Positions 27,791 to 41,211 are shown, numbered from the stretch's first letter. The stretch: DNA of 64,000 nt from Amycolatopsis balhimycina FH 1894 (GCF_000384295.1 NZ_KB913037.1:7813533-7877532); one strand, 5' to 3'. Numbers and translations: made by a program. The notes: generated from the sequence alone by a model not told the origin.

Positions 27791-28956
27791 CGCTCTCGGG
27801 CAAGGCGGCCATCGCCGGGATCGGCGCGACGGAGTTCTCGAAGGACTCGGGCCGGAGCGAACTGCGGCTGGCGGCCGAATGCGTGTCCCACGCGCTCGCC
27901 GACGCGGGACTCTCGCCGTCCGATGTGGACGGTCTGGTGTCGTTCACGATGGACGGCAACGCGGAGATCGCGGTGGCGCGTGAACTGGGGATCCCCGAAC
28001 TGAAGTTCTTCAGCCGGATCCACTACGGCGGTGGCGCGGCCGCGGCGACCGTGCAGCAGGCCGCGATGGCGGTGGCGACCGGCGTCGCGGACGTCGTCGT
28101 CGCCTACCGGGCGTTCAACGAGCGGTCCGGGCACCGCTTCGGGCAGGTGTCGTCCGCGGCCGCGGGCCAGGTCAACTCGTCCGGGGTCGACAACGGCTTC
28201 CACTACCCGATGGGCATCGCGACGCCGGCGGCGACGGTCGCCATGGTCGCGCAGCGGTACCTCCACGACTACGGCGCGACGAGCGAGGACTTCGGGCGCG
28301 TCGCGGTGATCGACCGCAAGCACGCGGCGACCAACCCGAACGCGTGGTTTCACGGGCGGCCCATCACCCTCGAGGAGCATCAGGCGTCGCGCTGGGTGGC
28401 CGAGCCGCTGCACCTGCTCGACTGCTGCCAGGAGAGCGACGGCGGGGTGGCGCTGGTCGTCACCAGCCTCGAACGGGCGCGTGACCTGGCCGCGCGGCCG
28501 GCGGTGATCGCGGCGGCGGCGCAGGGGAGCGGGCCGGACCAGTACGTGATGACCAGTTACTACCGCGACGACCTGGCCGCGCTGCCGGAGATGGGCGTCG
28601 TGGGACGGCAGCTGTGGGGACAGTCGGGGCTGGGACCGTCCGATGTGGACGTTGCCGTGTTGTACGACCACTTCACGCCGTACGTGCTGATGCAGCTGGA
28701 GGAACTGGGTTTCTGCGGCCGCGGCGAGGCGAAGGACTTCATCGCCGACGGCGCGCTGGAGCTCGACGGCAAGTTGCCGCTCAACCCGCACGGCGGCCAG
28801 CTCGGCGAGGCGTACATCCACGGGATGAACGGCATCGCGGAGGGTGTCCGCCAGATCCGCGGCACGGCGGCCAACCAGGTGCCGGACGCGGCCCGGGTGC
28901 TGGTCACGGCGGGGACGGGCGTGCCGACGAGCGGACTCGTCCTGACGGGTGACTGA
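27787..28956 (+). CDS. ltp2: Steroid side-chain aldolase Ltp2 (thiolase-like lipid transfer protein)
   Basis: A 389-residue SCP-x/thiolase-fold protein. It has AIAGIGATEFSKDSGRSE, SRIHYGGGAAAATVQQAA, YDHFTPYVLMQLEELGFC and LPLNPHGGQLGEAYIHGMNG. Ltp2 is the retro-aldolase that releases propionyl-CoA and androstenedione-type ketosteroids after ChsH1-ChsH2 hydration. The thiolase nucleophilic Cys is absent, as expected for this aldolase type. It is the last gene of the igr-like operon, with a GTG start overlapping chsH1 as GTGA. Confidence 0.92.
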   Translation: MTLSGKAAIAGIGATEFSKDSGRSELRLAAECVSHALADAGLSPSDVDGLVSFTMDGNAEIAVARELGIPELKFFSRIHYGGGAAAATVQQAAMAVATGVADVVVAYRAFNERSGHRFGQVSSAAAGQVNSSGVDNGFHYPMGIATPAATVAMVAQRYLHDYGATSEDFGRVAVIDRKHAATNPNAWFHGRPITLEEHQASRWVAEPLHLLDCCQESDGGVALVVTSLERARDLAARPAVIAAAAQGSGPDQYVMTSYYRDDLAALPEMGVVGRQLWGQSGLGPSDVDVAVLYDHFTPYVLMQLEELGFCGRGEAKDFIADGALELDGKLPLNPHGGQLGEAYIHGMNGIAEGVRQIRGTAANQVPDAARVLVTAGTGVPTSGLVLTGD

Positions 28957-29042
28957 GTGTCACCTCATTGACGGCTGGTGCGCGACCGGCGTGGGTGTCA
29001 CGGTAGAGACATGACCCACGACGGAGAGTGAGGCCGGCTGTG

Positions 29043-29606
29043 ATGGTGGTCGACTGGGCGCTCACGGCGGTGTTCGCGGCGCTGGTGCTGCCGTGCGTGC
29101 TGCGCCTGGTCCGCCTCGACTACGCGCGGCTGGGCCACGGAGTGCGCCACGGCGACCTGGCGGAGCTGCTGCTGGTGGTGGCGATGGTGGCGATGGTCTC
29201 CCCGGTTGGCGGCCCGATCCCGGCGGCGGGCTGGCAGGCGGTGCTGGCGCTGACGACGGGCTGGTTCGCCGTCGCCTGGTGGCGCGGCCGGTCGTGCTGC
29301 GCCCACCACGCCCTGTCGGCGGCGGCGATGTTCTACATGGTGACGGCGATGCCCCACGGCGGAGCGGGCCACGGGCCGTGGCTGAACATGTCCACAATGG
29401 ACTCGCGGTTGGCGTTGCCGCTGATCGCGGTGGCGGCGGCGGGGTACTTCGTGGTCGACGCCGCGTGGTCCGGAGTGCTGGTGGTGCGAGGCTCGCCGAT
29501 CGCGGGAGCGGTCTCGGGCTCTGGTTCCGGGCAGGCTTCGCGCGCGGTGTGCCGGGCGGCGATGGGAGCCGGCATGGGCTACCTGCTGCTGGCCTCGGCC
29601 CTGTGA
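29043..29606 (+). CDS. DUF5134 membrane protein
   Basis: A 187-residue protein with about five membrane helices and a Cys/His-containing loop (GRSCCAHHALSAAAMFYMVTAMPHGG) typical of actinobacterial DUF5134 proteins. The function is unknown. The His/Met-rich loop (MPHGGAGHGPWLNM) hints at metal, perhaps copper, binding, which is inference. The start could be GTG 29028, GTG 29040 or ATG 29043. ATG was chosen with TGAGG 9 nt upstream. A TAGAGA hexamer near 29005 may be the -10. Confidence 0.75.
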   Translation: MVVDWALTAVFAALVLPCVLRLVRLDYARLGHGVRHGDLAELLLVVAMVAMVSPVGGPIPAAGWQAVLALTTGWFAVAWWRGRSCCAHHALSAAAMFYMVTAMPHGGAGHGPWLNMSTMDSRLALPLIAVAAAGYFVVDAAWSGVLVVRGSPIAGAVSGSGSGQASRAVCRAAMGAGMGYLLLASAL

Positions 29607-29631
29607 GCGCGGCCGGTTCGTACGTCCGCTG

Positions 29632-29692
29632 CAAGTCCGTGAATGGCACATTGAGGGACTCTAAGTCCCTCAATGTGCCATTCACGGACTTG
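29632..29692. repeat. Perfect 29-bp inverted repeat
   Basis: Two 29-nt arms (29632-29660 and 29664-29692) are exact reverse complements around a CTA loop. They centre on GTGAATGGCACATTGAGGGACT-type sequence (arm limits given instead of full text). It lies 26 bp after the DUF5134 stop. It could act as a strong bidirectional terminator or be a palindromic repeat element. Confidence 0.9.
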
Positions 29693-29748
29693 GGTGAAGC
29701 CCGCTACGCGGCGGCCGGGGTAGGCGGGAAGCGGGCAGCCTGGACGTC

Positions 29749-29796
29749 TTGAATGAGTCATTCAGGACCTCCGGTGCCCTGAATGACTCATTCAGG
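29749..29796. repeat. Palindromic element with TGAATGA(G/C)TCATTCA halves
   Basis: TTGAATGAGTCATTCAGG at 29749 and CCTGAATGACTCATTCAGG at 29778 are nearly perfect reverse complements, and each half is itself a 7-bp palindrome around one base. It lies before the end of the convergent riboflavin kinase gene and may serve as its terminator. Confidence 0.85.
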
Positions 29797-29824
29797 ACCA
29801 CTGGATCGAGCGCGCAAAGCCCCT

Positions 29825-30277
29825 TCAGTCCGTGATCCGCCGGACCTCGCCCAAGGCGCTCTCGCCGGCCTCCGGGAGGGAAGCGGCCGGGTGGTCCGCC
29901 GTCCAGCGGGTGGCCGCCGCGATGTCGTTCTTCAGCGCCGTGATCAGGTCCTCCGCCGAGGCGTACTTCTCCTGCTGCCGCAGGTGTGTCCCGAGCCACA
30001 CCACCAGCGTCTCCCCGTACAGGTCACCCGTGAAGTCCAGGAGGTGGGCCTCCAGCAGGCGGTACCCGTCCGCGCCGTAGTACGTCGGGCGCCTGCCCAC
30101 CGAGATCGCCGCCGGCACGTGCGTGCCGTCCGCCCGGCGGACCCAGCCCGCCCAGACGCCGTCGCCGAGGGAGCCGTCCTGGTCGCGCAGGGCGATGTTG
30201 GCCGTGGGAAAGCCCAGCTCGCGGCCCCGCTGGTCGCCCGATTCGACCGCTCCGCGCACCACGAAGTATTCCGGCAT
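29825..30277 (-). CDS. Stand-alone riboflavin kinase domain protein
   Basis: A 150-residue protein equal to the C-terminal flavokinase half of bifunctional RibF. Markers are VRGAVESGDQRGRELGFPTANI (the conserved PTAN motif), AISVGRRPTYYG and LEAHLLDFTGDLYGE (catalytic Glu region). It should phosphorylate riboflavin to FMN, but lacks the FMN adenylyltransferase half. It lies 51 bp downstream of chsH3 on the same strand, with its own GGGAGGA RBS and a TACCGT hexamer upstream. It may supply FMN to the flavin-rich steroid pathway (inference). Confidence 0.85.
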   Translation of the reverse strand: MPEYFVVRGAVESGDQRGRELGFPTANIALRDQDGSLGDGVWAGWVRRADGTHVPAAISVGRRPTYYGADGYRLLEAHLLDFTGDLYGETLVVWLGTHLRQQEKYASAEDLITALKNDIAAATRWTADHPAASLPEAGESALGEVRRITD

Positions 30278-30328
30278 CCGTCCTCCCGAGGTTCTGCCTC
30301 CTACGGTAGCGGGCGCGCGCCGGCCTGA

Positions 30329-31174
30329 TCAGATCGTGGACAGCACCGTGTCCGCCAGCACCGGCGCGTCGTCCCGTTCGACCGCCGACGTCGTGACCAG
30401 CAGCCGGTCCTCCGAGCGCCACACCCGGATCCGCAGCGTCTCGCCCGGGAACACCACGCCGGCGAACTTCGCCGCGAAGGACGCCACCCGGGCCGGGTCG
30501 CCGTCCAGGAACTCGTTCACCAGCACCCGCGCCACGATCCCGTACGTGCACAGCCCGTGCAGGATCGGCCGCTCGAACCCGGCCGCACGGGCGAACGCGG
30601 GGTCGGCGTGCAGCGGGTTCCGGTCGCCGCACAGCCGGTACAGCAGGGCCTGCTGCGGCAAGGTCGGCGTCTCGAGAACAAGATCAGGCGAACGCGTAGG
30701 CCACTCGATCCGGTCCGAAGGCCCCCGCGACCCGCCGAAACCGCCCTCACCACGGGCGAAGATGCTCGACCGGGCCGTCCACAGTGGATCGCCGGCCGAC
30801 GACGTGACCGCGACCTCCTGGACCACCACCGCCGCCTTGCCCTTGTCGAAGACGTCGGCGATCCGCGACCGGGCCACCGCCTTGCCCTCGGTGGGAATCG
30901 GCCGGTGCAGCGTGACTTCCTGCTTGCCGTGCAGCACCTTCGCCAGGTCGATCTCCACCCCGGGGAACGACACCGCCGGCGGGTCGAACACGCGCAGGTT
31001 CGCCGCGACCGTCGCGAACGTCGGCAGCACCACGAGGTCCTGTTCGTAGGTGTACCGCGGCTCGTCCGGCCCCGCGCCCAGCGCGAGGTGGTAGAGCAGC
31101 ACGTCCGACGACGTCCAGGCGAAGCTCACCTCGCCGATCTCGGCGCCGATCGCGACGTCCGGGTTGATGGGCAC
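30329..31174 (-). CDS. chsH3: MaoC-family steroid enoyl-CoA hydratase (ChsH3/Rv3538-like)
   Basis: A 281-residue double hot-dog hydratase. The N-terminal half starts VPINPDVAIGAEIGEVSFAW and contains VLPTFATVAANLRVF. After FDKGKAAVVVQE and ARGEGGFGG, the C-terminal catalytic half carries LYRLCGDRNPLHADPAFA (D-x4-H hydratase motif) and PILHGLCTYGI. This matches the mycobacterial Rv3538 type, which acts in steroid side-chain beta-oxidation. GTG start, 8 nt after the kshB stop, so it is part of the kstD operon. Confidence 0.88.
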   Translation of the reverse strand: MPINPDVAIGAEIGEVSFAWTSSDVLLYHLALGAGPDEPRYTYEQDLVVLPTFATVAANLRVFDPPAVSFPGVEIDLAKVLHGKQEVTLHRPIPTEGKAVARSRIADVFDKGKAAVVVQEVAVTSSAGDPLWTARSSIFARGEGGFGGSRGPSDRIEWPTRSPDLVLETPTLPQQALLYRLCGDRNPLHADPAFARAAGFERPILHGLCTYGIVARVLVNEFLDGDPARVASFAAKFAGVVFPGETLRIRVWRSEDRLLVTTSAVERDDAPVLADTVLSTI

Positions 31175-31182
31175 GCGGGCTC

Positions 31183-32214
31183 CTATTCGTAGCTGATCGA
31201 GACCTCGTCGGTGACCGGCAGGGACTGGCAGGCCAGCACGATGCCGTCGGCGATGTCCTCGGCGTCCAGGACCTCGTTGTGCAGCATCTTCACCTCGCCC
31301 GAGACGATCCGGCACGCGCACGCACTGCATTGTCCCTCGCGGCACGAGTACGGCGCGTCCATGCCTTCGTCCAGGAGGCGGTCCAGGAGCTTCCGCCGCC
31401 GCGGCCACGCCAACGACCGCGTGTCCCCGTCGAGGGTCACCGTCAGCGACGCCGGTGCCTCATCGGATTCGACCTCGGGCTCCGGCTCACCGGACTCGAA
31501 GGGGTTCCCGGTCAGCGACGTGAACTTCTCGACGTGCACCCGTTCCCGCGGCACGCCGAGCTGCCCGAGCGCTTCCCGGACGGCGGCCATGAACGGCGCC
31601 GGCCCGCACAGGAACGCCTCGTGCGACGTGTACGCCGAGGCCAGCCCCCGCAGCTGCGCGACGTCCGGCAGCCCCTGGACGCTTTCCAGCCAGTGCACGA
31701 CGACCAGGCGGTCGCCGTACCGCTTCGCCAGCGACCGCAGCTCGTCGGCGAAGATCACCGAGCGTTCGTCGCGGTTCGCGTAGACCAGGACCACCCGGCC
31801 GGAGCCCTCCTCCAGGGCCGTCTTGAGGATCGCCATCACCGGCGTGATGCCGCTGCCGGCGGCGAACAGCAGGAAGTCCTCGTCCACCGACGTGAGGCAG
31901 AACACGCCTGCCGGTGCCAGCACGTCGACCTGCATCCCCGGTTTCAAGGACGAGCAGATCCAGCTCGAGCCGTAACCGCCGTCGGTCCGCTTGACCGTCA
32001 CCTGCACGCGGTTCTCGTGCGGCGCGCTCGAAAGCGAGTAGCACCGCGCCACCGAACCCGTCCGGTCGCTCGGGATCCGCAACGTCAGGAACTGGCCCGC
32101 CGTATAGGAAAACGCGTCAGCGTGCTCGTCGGGAATTTCGAACACCACCGACCGCGCGTCCGGTGTCTCGACGACGACGTCGGCGACCGTCAGCGTGTAG
32201 AACCGCTCAGCCAT
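31183..32214 (-). CDS. kshB: 3-ketosteroid 9alpha-hydroxylase reductase KshB
   Basis: A 343-residue NAD(P)H reductase. An N-terminal FAD-binding barrel has RCYSLSSAPHE, an NAD domain has FAAGSGITPVMAILKTAL and FLCGPAPFM, and a C-terminal plant-type [2Fe-2S] domain has CREGQCSACAC and a later LACQ. It passes electrons to the Rieske oxygenase KshA for 9alpha-hydroxylation of androstadienedione-type steroids. It overlaps the small Cys-rich gene by 8 bp. In mycobacteria kshA and kshB are apart; here they are in one operon. Confidence 0.93.
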   Translation of the reverse strand: MAERFYTLTVADVVVETPDARSVVFEIPDEHADAFSYTAGQFLTLRIPSDRTGSVARCYSLSSAPHENRVQVTVKRTDGGYGSSWICSSLKPGMQVDVLAPAGVFCLTSVDEDFLLFAAGSGITPVMAILKTALEEGSGRVVLVYANRDERSVIFADELRSLAKRYGDRLVVVHWLESVQGLPDVAQLRGLASAYTSHEAFLCGPAPFMAAVREALGQLGVPRERVHVEKFTSLTGNPFESGEPEPEVESDEAPASLTVTLDGDTRSLAWPRRRKLLDRLLDEGMDAPYSCREGQCSACACRIVSGEVKMLHNEVLDAEDIADGIVLACQSLPVTDEVSISYE

Positions 32215-32482
32215 CGGCCACCGCCAGCGTGCCCTCGCGCACGGCGTCGGAGATGCTGTCGGCCAGCTTCGGGCACGTGTCGAGCAACGCCGAAGGGCCG
32301 TCCACATCCGCGAACACCGGGCAGGTGTCGGCGGGGCGGGACGTCCACTGGATGCTCGTGTGCTGGATGCTGTTCTTCTTCACCAGCACGCACGTGCCGC
32401 AGCTGCGGCACTCGTGCGGCCGCAGCCCGCCCGACAGGAACTCCGCCGCATCCGAGAAGGCAGCCCGTTCGGCGGTGGTCAC
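32207..32482 (-). CDS. Small cysteine-rich protein between kshA and kshB
   Basis: A 91-residue protein of unrecognised family. Five cysteines occur at residues 25, 28, 31, 54 and 70: a compact ECRSCGTC (CxxCxxC) followed by two matching DTCP motifs. His23 and His41 are nearby. The pattern could hold zinc or an Fe-S cluster. The GTG start overlaps the kshA stop as GTGA, and its own stop lies within kshB, so it is translationally coupled to both hydroxylase components. I infer a role in KshAB electron transfer, assembly or regulation. Confidence 0.8.
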   Translation of the reverse strand: MTTAERAAFSDAAEFLSGGLRPHECRSCGTCVLVKKNSIQHTSIQWTSRPADTCPVFADVDGPSALLDTCPKLADSISDAVREGTLAVADG

Positions 32483-33615
32483 ACTTCCGCCTCGGTCTTC
32501 TGCCGCGCCAGGTTCTCGGCCACCTCCGCCGCCCAAGCCTCGTTCGCCTTGGAAGTGTCCACTTCGAACTCGAAGCGCTGGGTCATGTCCTCGCTGACGT
32601 CGGCGACGTCGACGTAGAACTGCTGGTACCACCGGCGGAGCTGGTAGACCGGACCGTCCTCTTCGCACAGCAGCGGGTTGTCGATCTGCGTCTTGTGCTT
32701 CCAGATCTCGACGTCCTGCAGGAACCCGGCCCCGATCCCGCGGGCCAGCTTCGCGGCGATCTTGTCCGCGTGCTCGTCGGAGATGCCCGGCGGCTTGCGC
32801 ACCTTCATCCCGTACTGCAGCACGAACGACGTCGGCGTGACGGGGTAGTGGCAGTTGATCAGCACGCTCTCGATCTCGTAACCCTGGAACGAGTTCACCA
32901 GCTTGTTGATCATGTAGGACGGCCCGAAGTACGACGCTTCCGACCGCAGGAGGTTTTCCTCGCCGCCGTAGTTCGACGCCATGCCCATGTCCGGGCGGCC
33001 CTTGGTGTTGAGGTACTGCGTGGCGATGTGGCCTTCGAACACGTTCTTGAAGTACGTCGGGTAGGCGTAGTGGATGTAGAAGAAGTGCGCCATGTCCACG
33101 ACGTTGTCGATGATCTCCCGGCAGTTGGAGCCGTCGATGAAGATCTCGTCCCAGGTCCAGTTGCTCCACTCGGCGCTGCCGTCGGCTTCGATCCGCGGGA
33201 TCGCCAGCTCCTCGGGCGGCGGGTTGCCCTCGGGGTCGTGCCACAGGAGCAGCTGCCCGTTGCGCTCCTCCGTCGTCCACGACCGCGTCCGCGCCCGCAG
33301 CGGAACCCGCTTGGCGTAGGGGATCGAGACGCACTTGCCCGTGCCGCTCCAGCGCCAGTCGTGGAACGGGCAGGCGACTTCGTCGCCCTTGACCGTGCCC
33401 TGGGTGAGGTCGCCGCCCATGTGCCGGCAGTAGCCGTCGAGCACGTGCAGCTCGCCGCGCGAGTCGGCGAACACGACGAGCTTCGTGCCGAACGCCGTGA
33501 TCGCGTGCGGTTTCCCGTCGCGGAAGTTCCGCGCCAGGCCGAGGCAGTGCCAGCCGCGGGCGTACCGGGTCGGCGGCTCGCCGGCGTAGATGGTGCGTAC
33601 CGAGTCCTGCGTCAT
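32479..33615 (-). CDS. kshA: 3-ketosteroid 9alpha-hydroxylase oxygenase KshA
   Basis: A 378-residue Rieske non-heme iron oxygenase. The Rieske cluster ligands are Cys63, His65, Cys82 and His85 (YCRHMGG, CPFHDW). The mononuclear iron ligands are in NVVDMAHFFYIHY (about Asp174, His177 and His182). With KshB it hydroxylates C9, which together with KstD opens ring B. The ATG has GGGAGGG upstream and overlaps the kstD stop as ATGA. Confidence 0.95.
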   Translation of the reverse strand: MTQDSVRTIYAGEPPTRYARGWHCLGLARNFRDGKPHAITAFGTKLVVFADSRGELHVLDGYCRHMGGDLTQGTVKGDEVACPFHDWRWSGTGKCVSIPYAKRVPLRARTRSWTTEERNGQLLLWHDPEGNPPPEELAIPRIEADGSAEWSNWTWDEIFIDGSNCREIIDNVVDMAHFFYIHYAYPTYFKNVFEGHIATQYLNTKGRPDMGMASNYGGEENLLRSEASYFGPSYMINKLVNSFQGYEIESVLINCHYPVTPTSFVLQYGMKVRKPPGISDEHADKIAAKLARGIGAGFLQDVEIWKHKTQIDNPLLCEEDGPVYQLRRWYQQFYVDVADVSEDMTQRFEFEVDTSKANEAWAAEVAENLARQKTEAEV

Positions 33616-35276
33616 CGCTGCCCTCCCGTGGTCCCTTGATCTTCGTGCGCCAGCCGCGTCGCCGCAAGGTAGCCGAACACCATGGCGGGACCGATGGTCG
33701 CGCCCGGCCCGGCGTACGTCCGGCCCATCACGGCCGCGCTGGCGTTGCCCGCGGCGTAGAGCCCGGGCACCACCGAACCGTCTTCGCGCAGTACCTGCGC
33801 GTGCTCGTCGGTGCGCAGCCCGCCCTTGGTCCCCAGGTCGCCGGGCACGATCTTCACCGCGTAGAACGGCGCCTTGTCCAGGGGACCGAGGCTGGGGTTG
33901 GGTTTGTTGCGCGGGTCGCCGTAGTAGTGGTCGTACTTGCTGACCCCGCGGTGGAAGTCTTCGTCGACGCCCTTGCGTGCGAAGCCGTTGAAGCGCTCGA
34001 CGGTCGCTTCCAAGGCTTCGGCCGGGACCTCGATCTTCGCGGCCAGCCCGGCCAGTGACGACGACTTCGCCGCGATCCCGGCCTTGAACCAGCGGCCGGG
34101 CAGCGGCTGGCGCGGCCCGATGCCGGTGAACATGTACCGGTCCTTGTAGCGCTGGTCGAACACCAGCCAGGTGGGGATGTGCTCGCCCGGCCCGTCGCCG
34201 TCGCCGTACATCGCGTGCACGGCCTCGACGTACGGCGCCGACTCGTTGGCGAACCGCTTCCCGTGCGCGTCGACCATGATGCAGCGCGGCCGCGACCGCT
34301 CGGCGAGCGCGAACCACGGGCCGCCGGTGAGCGGCAGGGACGGCCCCCACCAGGCGTCGTCCATCAGGTCGAGAGCGGCGCCCAGCTTGAGGCCGGCGGT
34401 GATGCCGTCGCCGGTGTTGGCCTCAGCGCCGACGGTCCAGTCGACACCGATCGGCGCGCGCTGGTACTTCTCGCGCATCTCCAGGTTCCGCTCGAAGCCG
34501 CCGCTGCCGAGGATCACGCCTCGCCGCGCGTGGATGACGCCGTTTTCGGTGACGACGCCGGTCACGCGGTCGTCGTCGACCCGCAGGTCGGTCAGCGCGG
34601 TGTTGAGCCGGACCTCGACGCCGGCCTGGGCGAGCCCGACCCGGAGCCCGGCCGCAAGCGCTTGCCCCATGCTCAGCAGCCGCTGCCCGCGGAGTTTGCC
34701 GACGAGCCACTGCCGGCCCAGCGACAGCATCCGGACGGCGCCGCGGGGGTGGCGGGCCAGCAGGCTCAGCCAGCGGTAGTCCGCCTGGGTGATCGGCACG
34801 CCCAGCGGGGGAGCGCTGTACGGCGGTTCGAGGTGGGCCAGCTCGGCGCCGAGCAGGTTGCCGTCGAAGGCGACCGGCTCGACGGACCGGCCGCCGCTGC
34901 GCCCGCCGGGGGCTTCGGGGTGGTAGTCGCTGTAGTCGCGGACCCAGCGGAACTTCAGCGGCGTGTGGTCGCAGACGAACCGCAGCACTTCGGGGCCGTG
35001 CGCGAGGAACGTCTCGCGCCGGACGGCCGGGACGACGTCGCCGACGATCGAGGCCAGGTACTCGCGCGCCCGCTCGGGCGGCTCGTCGATCCCGGCGGCG
35101 CGCAGCGCGTGGTTGCCGGGCAGCCAGACGCCGCCGCCGGAGCGGGCGGTCGAGCCGCCGAAGCAGGCTGCTTTCTCGAGGACCACTACGCTCAGGCCAT
35201 GGTGGGCCGCAGCCAGCGCGGCAGTCATCCCGGCGGCGCCGCTGCCGACCACGACGACGTCGAACTGCTCCGTCAT
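33612..35276 (-). CDS. kstD: 3-ketosteroid delta1-dehydrogenase KstD
   Basis: A 554-residue FAD enzyme that introduces the C1-C2 double bond. It has an N-terminal Rossmann motif VVVGSGAAGMTAALAAAHHG, GGSTARSGGGVWLPGN, and the C-terminal catalytic region PFYAVKIVPGDLGTKGGL, which fits the Tyr and Gly used for proton abstraction and enolate binding in KstD1. It heads the operon kstD-kshA-Cys protein-kshB-chsH3. A full KstR operator lies 11 bp upstream of its start. Confidence 0.93.
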   Translation of the reverse strand: MTEQFDVVVVGSGAAGMTAALAAAHHGLSVVVLEKAACFGGSTARSGGGVWLPGNHALRAAGIDEPPERAREYLASIVGDVVPAVRRETFLAHGPEVLRFVCDHTPLKFRWVRDYSDYHPEAPGGRSGGRSVEPVAFDGNLLGAELAHLEPPYSAPPLGVPITQADYRWLSLLARHPRGAVRMLSLGRQWLVGKLRGQRLLSMGQALAAGLRVGLAQAGVEVRLNTALTDLRVDDDRVTGVVTENGVIHARRGVILGSGGFERNLEMREKYQRAPIGVDWTVGAEANTGDGITAGLKLGAALDLMDDAWWGPSLPLTGGPWFALAERSRPRCIMVDAHGKRFANESAPYVEAVHAMYGDGDGPGEHIPTWLVFDQRYKDRYMFTGIGPRQPLPGRWFKAGIAAKSSSLAGLAAKIEVPAEALEATVERFNGFARKGVDEDFHRGVSKYDHYYGDPRNKPNPSLGPLDKAPFYAVKIVPGDLGTKGGLRTDEHAQVLREDGSVVPGLYAAGNASAAVMGRTYAGPGATIGPAMVFGYLAATRLAHEDQGTTGGQR

Positions 35277-35287
35277 CTCACCTCACC

Positions 35288-35301
35288 TATAACGTGTTCC
35301 A
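35288..35301. promoter_or_regulatory. KstR operator (kstD operon)
   Basis: TATAACGTGTTCCA is a full match to TNNAACNNGTTNNA. It begins 11 bp upstream of the kstD start on the minus strand. Confidence 0.85.
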
Positions 35302-35345
35302 CTGACTGAGTAGCCAGTTGAGAGCCGCTTTCGGTCACCATAGAC

Positions 35346-35359
35346 GAGAACGTGTTTCA
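35346..35359. promoter_or_regulatory. KstR operator (flavoprotein promoter)
   Basis: GAGAACGTGTTTCA differs from the consensus only at the first base. It ends 4 bp before a TAGGGT hexamer at 35364-35369, which itself ends 7 nt before the ATG. The operator therefore sits between the -35 and -10 regions of a probably leaderless promoter. Confidence 0.75.
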
Positions 35360-35376
35360 GTTCTAGGGTAGCGACC

Positions 35377-40469
<5,093 letters not shown>

Positions 40470-40476
40470 CCGCCCC

Positions 40477-40495
40477 TCGCGCTGGGTTCGCGCGA
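40477..40495. terminator. Weak hairpin after hsaB
   Basis: TCGCGC and GCGCGA form a 6-bp stem around a 7-nt loop, 8 nt after the hsaB stop. It is short, so the terminator call is tentative. Confidence 0.35.
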
Positions 40496-40611
40496 CCGGG
40501 TGGTTGTGCACGGGTTCACAGGTGGGCCGCATCCCATTCGCGAGAGAAAGCCGATCTCCGGCGCGCACACTGTTGCCGAGAAGACACCTTCCCGGGAGGA
40601 GTGAGTCGCGC

Positions 40612-41211
40612 ATGCGTGGGCCCAGCGGACGGATCGCCCGGTTCGGGCGGCGGGTGCACCCCGGCCGCAACCCCCTGGCCCGGGCGGGCGACCGCGTCGA
40701 AGCCCTGCTGCTGCTCCTGGTCGTCGCCGGCGCGCTCCTCGCGATCCCGTTCGCGGCGGCGTTCGGCTCCGAGACGTACGCGGCGCAGACCGCCCGCGCG
40801 GCGCAAGAGCGCGCCACCCGCCAACCCGCGACGGCGGTCTCGCTCGCGGCGGCGTCCGGCCAGCCGTACAGCACCGACGGCGCCGGCGCCCCGGCCGCCC
40901 AGACGACGGTCCCGGCGGCCTGGTTCGACGCCCGCGGCGCCCGCCACACCGGCGACGTCCTCACCGACCCGGGCAGCCCGGCGGGCACCCGCGTACCGGT
41001 GTGGCTGGACTCCCGCGGCGAGCTGGCCGGCGAGCCGCTGTCGGCATCGACCTCGGCGGCGGACGGCGTGTTCGCGGCGATCCTGCTGTGGGTCGCGATC
41101 ACCGGCGCCCTGGCGGCGTTGTACGGTGCCGGCCGGTTCGTCCTGAGCCGCTTCTACGCGGCGGCCTGGGACCGGGCCTGGGCGCGGGCCCGTCACGACA
41201 GCCGCTTCTGA
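40612..41211 (+). CDS. Rv1733c-like two-helix membrane protein
   Basis: A 199-residue protein. A basic N-terminus (RIARFGRRVHPGRNPLARAGDRVEA) leads to helix 1 (LLLLLVVAGALLAIPFAAAFG). An extracytoplasmic region of about 90 residues contains VPAAWFDARGARHTGDV and GTRVPVWLDSRGEL, and helix 2 is near the C-terminus. The layout is that of actinobacterial Rv1733c-family proteins of unknown function. The ATG has GGGAGGAG about 10 nt upstream. It is not obviously part of the KstR regulon. Confidence 0.8.
   Translation: MRGPSGRIARFGRRVHPGRNPLARAGDRVEALLLLLVVAGALLAIPFAAAFGSETYAAQTARAAQERATRQPATAVSLAAASGQPYSTDGAGAPAAQTTVPAAWFDARGARHTGDVLTDPGSPAGTRVPVWLDSRGELAGEPLSASTSAADGVFAAILLWVAITGALAALYGAGRFVLSRFYAAAWDRAWARARHDSRF

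Noticed and set aside
24294..28956. General fatty-acid beta-oxidation operon
   Set aside because: The exact order of two dehydrogenases, MaoC-DUF35, MaoC and thiolase-like aldolase, plus the KstR operator, identifies it as the steroid side-chain igr-like operon.
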